Positions 1-4,378 of a DNA stretch of 7,284 bases are shown here, in pieces. The DNA is from JAWWPG01 sp038232255 (GTDB taxonomy: Bacteria; Actinomycetota; Actinomycetes; Propionibacteriales; Nocardioidaceae), in the NCBI GenBank assembly GCA_038232255.1, contig JBBSIF010000126.1, forward strand, positions 1 to 7,284, given 5' to 3'. The notes under the pieces are model-generated. The model saw nothing but the letters and a program-made list of their open reading frames with translations, made no database searches and was not told the origin of the DNA. The position numbers and the translations under genes are program-made. The stretch's first letter is position 1. Every line of letters begins with the position of its first letter.

Positions 1-262
1 GACCTGCGTGGGGCGGCACGGCATGCCGCGTACGCTGCCGGTCAGGCCGGGGCCGTCGCGCACGTCGCCGCGCACGAAAGTCGGTGCGGCCGCCTATGCG
101 ATCAAGGCCGCACGTGCGGCCGCTCCGGAAGGCGAGGGCGAGACCGCAGGGCGACTCGAGTGCCGGTGGCAGCGAGACCAGCTCCCGGAGGCACTTCGCG
201 ATCTCGTCCTTGACGACCAGCGGTTGCGGAACGACATCTGCTGGTCAGTGTTTGACTGCTGA
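1..262 (+). pseudogene. Imm5-like putative immunity protein, C-terminal part, frameshifted
   Basis: The window opens inside this gene, so its N-terminus is missing. Frame 1 reads an Ala/His-rich helical stretch ending HVAAHE at about base 78. The reading then continues only in frame 2, as VGAAAYAIKAARAA and on through WQRDQLPEALRDLVLDD to the end RNDICWSVFDC and a TGA at 260-262. The two pieces join into one sensible protein if one A is removed from the AAA run at 77-79 (giving HE-VGAAAYA). The AxGHAAxxAHxxxHxxGAAAYAxKA pattern followed by WQRxxLPExxRxLV is, from memory, that of the Imm5-like putative immunity proteins common in actinobacteria. Their role is inferred from toxin-system context in other genomes and is not shown here. 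Either the gene is a true frameshift mutant or the read has a homopolymer error. The family call is moderate, and the frame switch itself is clear. Confidence 0.6.
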
Positions 263-322
263 GCGCGCGGCGAGGCGCCAGCACCGCCGATAAGCCCATC
301 GAGCGGACGCCGGGAGCTGTCA

Positions 323-508
323 TTGCCGGCTCAACAAACAGGGACTGGAAACCGCCTGTGGGAGTTGCGAAGCAACGTCTCGGGTTACGACGCCGCCTAC
401 CTTGCCGTCGCCGAAACCTTCGACTGCGCAGTGGTCACCGCGGATGCACGCCTGGCCCGCATCCCCGATGTCCGCTGCGAGGTCCGCCTTGCACTCCCCC
501 TCTCCTGA
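323..508 (+). pseudogene. vapC: VapC-type PIN-domain toxin remnant (C-terminal third only)
   Basis: About 55 recognisable residues run from LWELRSNVSGYDAAYLAVAE through VVTADARLARIPDVRCEVRLAL. This is the C-terminal part of a PIN-domain ribonuclease of the VapC toxin family. It keeps the third acidic residue, in YDAAY, and the fourth, in TADARLA. The N-terminal half is absent: the first catalytic Asp near the start of the barrel and the conserved Glu around residue 40 have no counterpart in any frame upstream. An intact VapC is about 125-140 residues. The ATG at 323 gives a few unrelated residues before homology begins near base 341, so it is probably not a real start. No VapB antitoxin gene is seen nearby. 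An inactive relic is most likely; a short expressed peptide cannot be excluded. Confidence 0.7.
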
Positions 509-570
509 GGCCCCGACGGCTCAAGCGACGCCGGTAGCGGATCGGCAATGGGACGACCACGTCGGCCCGC

Positions 571-1146
571 TCAGGTGTCCGCGTCCGGCTCCGGCAGCGT
601 CGGGTGGTCGGTCGGGTAGAGCCCGCTGACGAAGCCGTACACCGTGTCGCCCTCCCGGGGCAGCTGGGTGAACTCGCGCATCACCTCGTCGACGCGCTCC
701 CAGAAGGCCGCAGCGCGCTCACGCGAGATCCGGGCATGGCGGGTCAGGGCGAACATCCGGTCGGCATGGTAGGCAGGCATGGACTCGGCGGCAGCGTCGG
801 CGAGGTAGTTGGTCCACGGCGGCGGGGTCACCTCCTCCAGCGGAACCTTCCCGACGAAGAAGACGCGGGCCGTGCGCCCGTAGAACCGCTCGTCGATCGC
901 GCGCACGCGCCGGCTGCGTACGACGCGGAACATCCCGACGTCGACCAGCACCTTGACGTGATAGGCCACGGTGCTCTTCGGGCGCCCGACGGCGCTGGCC
1001 AGCTCCGTGACCGTGGCGGCCCGTTCGAGCACCAGATCCAGGATCGTCGTCCGCAGCGGGTCGGCGATGGCGCGCAGCTCGGCCGGTTTCGTCACCACGA
1101 TCCTGTCCACGAGGTCGTAGTCGGGAAACTCGCTATTGATCGACAC
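571..1146 (-). CDS. ArsR-type winged-helix transcriptional regulator
   Basis: The product is a 191-residue DNA-binding protein. Residues about 20-95 form an ArsR-like winged helix: KPAELRAIADPLRTTILDLVLE (first helices), ATVTELASAVGRPKSTVAYHVKVLVDVGMFRVV (helix-turn-helix, with the recognition helix around PKSTVAYHV), then the beta wing with basic VRSRRVRAIDERFYG. Residues 100-175 are a helical C-terminal domain (PPPWTNYLADAAAES, ISRERAAAFWERVDEVMREF), probably for dimerisation or ligand sensing. No metal-binding CxC motif of classical ArsR/SmtB repressors is visible, so a small-molecule or unknown signal is more likely. The start is GTG at 1146, with no Shine-Dalgarno before it and a -10-like hexamer close upstream, so the mRNA may be leaderless. 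The gene is divergent from the hydrolase at 1213 and probably controls it and itself through the repeats between them. Confidence 0.9.
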   Translation of the reverse strand: MSINSEFPDYDLVDRIVVTKPAELRAIADPLRTTILDLVLERAATVTELASAVGRPKSTVAYHVKVLVDVGMFRVVRSRRVRAIDERFYGRTARVFFVGKVPLEEVTPPPWTNYLADAAAESMPAYHADRMFALTRHARISRERAAAFWERVDEVMREFTQLPREGDTVYGFVSGLYPTDHPTLPEPDADT

Positions 1147-1165
1147 TATTGGATCATTCTATAGT
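1136..1165 (+). promoter_or_regulatory. Putative promoter of the hydrolase gene
   Basis: TTGATC at 1136-1141 and TATAGT at 1160-1165 are separated by 18 bases, a good match to a housekeeping sigma-70-type promoter in an otherwise GC-rich region. Transcription would start near 1171-1172 and leave a leader of about 40 bases before the ATG at 1213. The -35 element lies inside the 5' end of the divergent regulator gene. Inferred from sequence only. Confidence 0.5.
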
Positions 1166-1177
1166 GTTGGATCATTC
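1143..1177. promoter_or_regulatory. Putative operator: overlapping inverted and direct repeats
   Basis: ACACTAT (1143-1149) and ATAGTGT (1161-1167) are a perfect 7-bp inverted repeat with 11 bases between the arms. TTGGATCATTC occurs twice as a perfect 11-bp direct repeat, at 1149-1159 and 1167-1177, with starts 18 bases apart. Together they fill the spacer between the divergent ArsR-type regulator and the hydrolase, and they cover the -10 TATAGT. That is where a dimeric winged-helix regulator would be expected to bind to control both genes. The repeats are seen directly; the binding protein is inferred. Confidence 0.6.
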
Positions 1178-1212
1178 GATCGTCGGAGCTACAGCAACTG
1201 AGGAGTGTCGAG

Positions 1213-1797
1213 ATGGCTGAGGTGCTGCTTTTCCACCACGTACAAGGGCTGACGGAGGGCATGGTCGCGTTTGCCGACGAGCTGCGCGGAGCAGGCCACA
1301 CGGTGCACACCCCCGATCTCTACGGGGGCCGGCTGTTCACCACCATCGACGAGGGAATGGCATACGCCGACGCGGCCGAAGCGGGCAGCCTGAGCGCGAT
1401 CGCGGACGCTGCGGCGGGCGAGCTGCCGACAGAGCTGGTGTACGCCGGCTTCTCGTCCGGGGTGATGGAGGCGCAGCGGCTAGCTCAGACCCGGCCGGGC
1501 GCCTGGGGCGCGCTGCTCTTCGAGTCATGCGTTCCCGTTACCGGGGATTGGGCGTTCGGTCCCTGGCCCGACGGCGTCCCCGTCCAGATCCACGGCATGG
1601 ACCATGACCCGTTCTTCGCCGACGGGGGCGACATCGACGCCGCCCGCGAGCTGGTCGAGACAGTCGGACCGTCGGCCGAGCTGTTCGTCTACCCCGGTGA
1701 CCAGCATCTCTTCGCCGACAGCTCGCTGCCGTCGTACGACCCGAAAGCAACCGCGCTGCTGACTGAGCGGGTGCTCGACTTCCTCGGCAAACGGTAG
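1213..1797 (+). CDS. Dienelactone hydrolase family protein
   Basis: The product is a 194-residue cytoplasmic alpha/beta hydrolase. It begins with the strand AEVLLFHHVQGLT, followed by HTVHTPDLYGGR. The nucleophile elbow is AGFSSG, with Ser81 in place of the Cys of classical dienelactone hydrolase. The probable acid is Asp130 or Asp132 in HGMDHDPFF, and the catalytic His is His165 in YPGDQHLFAD. This subgroup is typically about 190-200 residues, so the protein is full length. The substrate is unknown; family members cleave lactone or ester bonds, and the Ser variant may prefer other esters. The start is set by GAGGAG at 1200-1205, seven bases before the ATG. It is divergently transcribed from the ArsR-type regulator, which probably controls it. 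A short GC hairpin follows the stop. Confidence 0.92.
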   Translation: MAEVLLFHHVQGLTEGMVAFADELRGAGHTVHTPDLYGGRLFTTIDEGMAYADAAEAGSLSAIADAAAGELPTELVYAGFSSGVMEAQRLAQTRPGAWGALLFESCVPVTGDWAFGPWPDGVPVQIHGMDHDPFFADGGDIDAARELVETVGPSAELFVYPGDQHLFADSSLPSYDPKATALLTERVLDFLGKR

Positions 1798-1798
1798 C

Positions 1799-1822
1799 GG
1801 CGGCGCATGACCTCCAGCCGCC
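1799..1822 (+). terminator. Possible GC hairpin after the hydrolase
   Basis: GGCGGC (1799-1804) and GCCGCC (1817-1822) form a 6-bp all-GC stem with a 12-base loop, starting one base after the hydrolase stop codon. There is no T-tract, as is common for actinobacterial terminators, so this is only a candidate. It also occupies the first in-frame ATG (1807) of the downstream sigma-factor frame, which makes that ATG an unlikely start. Confidence 0.3.
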
Positions 1823-1843
1823 AGCTGGGGCCGGAGCCGACGG

Positions 1844-1849
1844 TACAGT
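1844..1849 (+). promoter_or_regulatory. Putative -10 element for the sigma factor/ogt unit
   Basis: TACAGT ends five bases before an in-frame ATG at 1855. If it is a -10 hexamer, transcription would begin at or next to that ATG and give a leaderless mRNA, or give a leader of about 50 bases if translation starts at the GTG at 1906. No convincing -35 hexamer is visible at 16-19 bases upstream, so a non-housekeeping promoter is possible. Confidence 0.35.
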
Positions 1850-1905
1850 CGCGGATGAGCGCACCGCAGATCTCACGAAACGCGATGCCGGGGCGTTTAC
1901 ACGTT

Positions 1906-2403
1906 GTGGCAGCCAAGCCGTTCGAGGAGATCGTCACCGAGCACGGACCGACCGTTCTGCGGGTGTGCCGAGCCGTCCTGGGGCCGACTGACGCCGAGGA
2001 CGCCTGGTCCGAGACGTTCCTTGCAGCGCTTCGTGCCTATCCCGACCTCCGCCCCGGCAGCAACGTGCAGGCGTGGCTGGTGACCATCGCCAAACGCAAG
2101 GCGATCGACCAGCATCGCTCGCGCCACCGGCAGCCCGTGCCGGTGGCGGCGTTCCCGTCCGACCCGGGAGCGACCCCTACGGCGACGCCGGCAGAGGTTC
2201 CGGCGGACGGCGAGCTGTGGGACGCGTTACGGGCTCTGCCGCTCAAGCAGCGTGAGGCCGTCGCGTACCACCACGTCGCCGGGCTGACGTACGCCGAGGT
2301 CGGGGACATCCTCGGCAACGGTGAGGTCGCCGCGCGACGGGCGGCTGCCGACGGAATCAAACGCCTGCGGGCGACGTACCGAGGAGGACGACCACAGCGA
2401 TGA
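1906..2403 (+). CDS. RNA polymerase sigma factor, ECF-like (sigma-70 family)
   Basis: From the GTG at 1906 the protein has 165 residues. Region 2 spans about residues 6-73: FEEIVTEHGPTVLRVCRAVLG, then DAEDAWSETFLAALRAY (region 2.2-like), then VQAWLVTIAKRKAIDQHRSR. A Pro-rich linker (about 76-102) leads to region 4 (about 103-158), with ELWDALRALPLKQREAVAYHHVAGLTYAEVGDILG and the helix-turn-helix continuing through AARRAAADGIKRLR. There is no region 1.1 or 3, so it is ECF-type in layout. The start is uncertain: in-frame ATGs exist at 1807, 1855 and 1885. The stretch 1858-1905 has poor codon usage, including a rare TTA at 1897-1899, and homology begins at KPFEE, so GTG 1906 (MAAKPFEE) is preferred even though no strong Shine-Dalgarno precedes it. 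Its stop overlaps the ogt start (ATGA), implying translational coupling. No anti-sigma factor gene is seen next to it. Confidence 0.88.
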   Translation: MAAKPFEEIVTEHGPTVLRVCRAVLGPTDAEDAWSETFLAALRAYPDLRPGSNVQAWLVTIAKRKAIDQHRSRHRQPVPVAAFPSDPGATPTATPAEVPADGELWDALRALPLKQREAVAYHHVAGLTYAEVGDILGNGEVAARRAAADGIKRLRATYRGGRPQR

Positions 2404-3038
2404 CCACCCCACGCAACGCCGCCACCCCAGCCGGAGGGGACATCTTCGACGAGCTCGCCGCCGTCGACGACGAGACGACGAGGCGCCTGCATGGCCGGTT
2501 GGTTGCGGTCGCTGAGCGCGACGGTCTGCTCGACGTCGCCTACCGGGTGCTGGACAGCCCCGTCGGCCCCCTGCTCGTCGCCGGCACGGCAGCCGGCCTG
2601 GTGCGCGTCGCCTATGCCCGCCACGGCCACGACGACGTGCTCGCGAGTCTTGCCGGCATGGTGAGCCCTCGGCTGCTGGAGGCTCCGGCGCGACTGGACC
2701 CCGTCGCCCGCCAGCTCGAGGAGTACTTCGCCGGGCGGCGGCGCGGCTTCGACGTACCCCTTGACCTCCGGCTGGCACGGGGGTTCCGTCGCGAGGTGCT
2801 GACCCAGCTGCGTGAGATCGCCTACGGCAGGACGGCCAGCTATGCATCGGTGGCGTCGGCCGCCGGGCACCCGGGCGCTGCGCGTGCCGTCGGCTCGGCA
2901 TGTCGGACGAATCCCCTTCCCGTCGTCGTACCGTGTCACCGGGTGGTCCGGGCCGACGGCGTGCTGGGGGAGTACGTCGGAGGGGCGGCGGCCAAGGCTG
3001 CGCTGCTGGACCTCGAGGAGCGTTCGAGCGGCCGATAG
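2400..3038 (+). CDS. ogt: Methylated-DNA--[protein]-cysteine S-methyltransferase (O6-alkylguanine repair)
   Basis: The 212-residue protein removes alkyl groups from O6-alkylguanine (and O4-alkylthymine) by moving them irreversibly onto its own cysteine. The acceptor Cys179 lies in VVVPCHRVVR. Other family marks are the helix-turn-helix stretch YGRTASYASVASAAGHPGAARAVGSACRTNP (about 142-172), the N-terminal fold DSPVGPLLVAGTAAGLVRVAY (about 52-72), and the C-terminal EYVGGAAAKAALLDLE. Classical Ogt proteins are about 165-175 residues. Here there are some 45 extra N-terminal residues, predicted mostly helical (DIFDELAAVDDETTRRLHGRLVAVAERDGLLDVAYRV in part), with no Ada-type zinc or AraC domain. 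The ATG overlaps the sigma-factor stop by four bases; GAGGAGG at 2383-2389 is a plausible Shine-Dalgarno for it. The tight pairing suggests the sigma factor and Ogt belong to one alkylation-response unit, which is an inference. Confidence 0.95.
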   Translation: MTTPRNAATPAGGDIFDELAAVDDETTRRLHGRLVAVAERDGLLDVAYRVLDSPVGPLLVAGTAAGLVRVAYARHGHDDVLASLAGMVSPRLLEAPARLDPVARQLEEYFAGRRRGFDVPLDLRLARGFRREVLTQLREIAYGRTASYASVASAAGHPGAARAVGSACRTNPLPVVVPCHRVVRADGVLGEYVGGAAAKAALLDLEERSSGR

Positions 3039-3082
3039 AAACGCCCAGCAAAATACACCGTAAGTTCCCATCTCGCCAAACT

Positions 3083-3098
3083 TCTTAGGAACCTCTTA
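3083..3098 (+). promoter_or_regulatory. 11-bp-spaced TCTTA direct repeat upstream of the S53 peptidase
   Basis: TCTTA occurs at 3083-3087 and 3094-3098, exactly one helical turn (11 bp) apart, and a third copy lies at 3126-3130. The region 3039-3208 is AT-richer than the genes around it and holds no gene. An 11-bp direct repeat is the usual layout for sites of OmpR/PhoP-type response regulators. A TTGACC at 3139-3144 could be a -35 box, but no well-spaced -10 follows. Function inferred; low certainty. Confidence 0.3.
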
Positions 3099-3197
3099 AC
3101 CGCTGGAGGTAGACAGGCTCCGCCTTCTTACGCCACGTTGACCTAGCCACAACGAAGGTGGCGCTAGTCGGCAGTCGGCGGGGCGACTCCCCCTCGA

Positions 3198-3202
3198 AGG
3201 AG
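3198..3202 (+). promoter_or_regulatory. Ribosome binding site fixing the peptidase start
   Basis: AGGAG sits six bases before the GTG at 3209, within GAAGGAGAAG. It decides for that GTG over the in-frame GTG at 3158, which has only a weak GAAGG directly abutting it. The 3209 start also puts a classic signal peptide (KKN, then a hydrophobic run) right at the N-terminus. Confidence 0.7.
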
Positions 3203-3208
3203 AAGCCA

Positions 3209-4378
3209 GTGAAGAAGAACCTCATCTACGCGGGGCTCGCTGCCGGCACGCTTGCCCTCAGCGGCCTGGCGGCCGTCTCATCCGGAGCGTCAGCGACCCC
3301 GGCCCACGACACTGCAGCCAGGCAGGCGGTGCACGCGTGCAGCGCGCACGTCGCCTCCGGGCGGGCGACCTGTCTTGCCCTGGTGAAGACGCGCACCGAC
3401 GGCACGATCGCTCCCAGCATCAAGCCGCTCGCCACAGCGTTCACGCCCAAGGACGTCCAGCGGGCCTACCGCCTGAACGGGCTGACGAGTGGCGGACGGA
3501 CAGTCGCCATCGTCGACGCCTACGGCTATCCGAACCTCGCCTCCGACCTCGCCACCTACCGCAGCAACTACGGGCTGCCGCCCTGCACCAAGGCCAACGG
3601 ATGCCTCAAGATCATGGACCAGTACGGCGGCTCGAACCTCCCGCCGTACAACTCAGGCTGGGCGCTCGAGCAGGCGCTTGACGTCGATGCCGTCTCGGCT
3701 GCCTGCCCCGACTGCAAGATCCTCGTCGTGCGGGCAAACTCCAACACGTTCGCCGACCTGGGCGCCGCCGTCAACAGGGCAGCGGTCCAGCCGGGCGTCG
3801 TCGCGATCTCCAACAGCTACAGCGGCGGCAGCCAGTCCAACCAGCCGGCGTACAACCACCCGGGTATCGCGATCACCGCGTCCACGGGTGACAACGGCTA
3901 CGCCCCCGGCGCCTACCCCGCCAGCGACACGCACGTGGTCGCCGTCGGTGGTACCTCGGTCTTCCGGGACAGCAGCCGCCGCGGCTACTCCGAGTCGGTG
4001 TGGAACGGCGCTGGCTCCGGCTGCGGTATCAACCCCAAGCCGGCGTGGCAGGGCGCGGCGAACACCACCTGCTCGACGAAGGCGTCGGCGGATGTGTCGG
4101 CAGCCGCTGACCCGAACTATGGCGGCCTGAGCATCTACTTCGGCGGGTACCAGCAGGTCGGCGGCACCAGCGAGTCGTCCCCGATCATCGCTGCGGTCTA
4201 CGCGCTGTCGGGGAAGACCACGGGATATCCCGCGAAGTTCCCCTACCGCAACACCACGAAGCTGTACGACATCACGACCGGGAGCAACGGCAGCTGCGGA
4301 GTGCCGCTCTGCACCGCCCGTCAGGGTTGGGACGGCCCGACCGGCGTCGGCACCCCGAAGGGCGTCAGCGGCTTCTAA
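3209..4378 (+). CDS. Secreted S53-family (sedolisin) serine-carboxyl peptidase
   Basis: The 389-residue exported peptidase starts at GTG 3209. Residues 1 to about 30 form a Sec signal peptide (KKN, hydrophobic core, then SGASATPAHD near the cleavage site). The S53 catalytic set is visible: Glu154 and Asp158 in GWALEQALDVDAVSAACPDC, the oxyanion Asp228 in TASTGDNGY, and nucleophile Ser321 in VGGTSESSPIIAA. The C-terminal DITTGSNGSC and GWDGPTGVGTP segments (Asp354, Asp375) resemble the Ca-binding end of sedolisins. Only about 45 residues separate the signal peptide from the catalytic start (FTPKDVQRAYRLNGL), so the long pro-kumamolisin domain of classical members is missing, as in other short actinobacterial members. 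Several Cys pairs suggest disulfides outside the cell. It ends tail-to-tail with the beta-propeller gene; stop codons overlap. A protein- or peptide-degrading role at acidic pH is the family expectation. Confidence 0.92.
   Translation: MKKNLIYAGLAAGTLALSGLAAVSSGASATPAHDTAARQAVHACSAHVASGRATCLALVKTRTDGTIAPSIKPLATAFTPKDVQRAYRLNGLTSGGRTVAIVDAYGYPNLASDLATYRSNYGLPPCTKANGCLKIMDQYGGSNLPPYNSGWALEQALDVDAVSAACPDCKILVVRANSNTFADLGAAVNRAAVQPGVVAISNSYSGGSQSNQPAYNHPGIAITASTGDNGYAPGAYPASDTHVVAVGGTSVFRDSSRRGYSESVWNGAGSGCGINPKPAWQGAANTTCSTKASADVSAAADPNYGGLSIYFGGYQQVGGTSESSPIIAAVYALSGKTTGYPAKFPYRNTTKLYDITTGSNGSCGVPLCTARQGWDGPTGVGTPKGVSGF

Noticed and set aside
604..1164. Plus-strand open frame opposite the ArsR-type regulator
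   Set aside because: His/Gly/Arg-rich shadow with no domain; the minus-strand frame has a clear winged helix.
2037..3071. Long open frame (344 codons) on the minus strand opposite the sigma factor and ogt
   Set aside because: No recognisable domain; it mirrors two well-supported genes and is the usual by-product of high-GC codon bias.
3064..3092. GTTCC/GGAAC inverted repeat as a terminator of ogt
   Set aside because: Only 5 bp per arm with a loop of about 19 bases and no T-run; too weak to call.
3158..3208. GTG at 3158 as an earlier start for the S53 peptidase
   Set aside because: It has no spaced Shine-Dalgarno and adds 17 charged residues before the signal peptide; GTG 3209 has AGGAG at ideal spacing.
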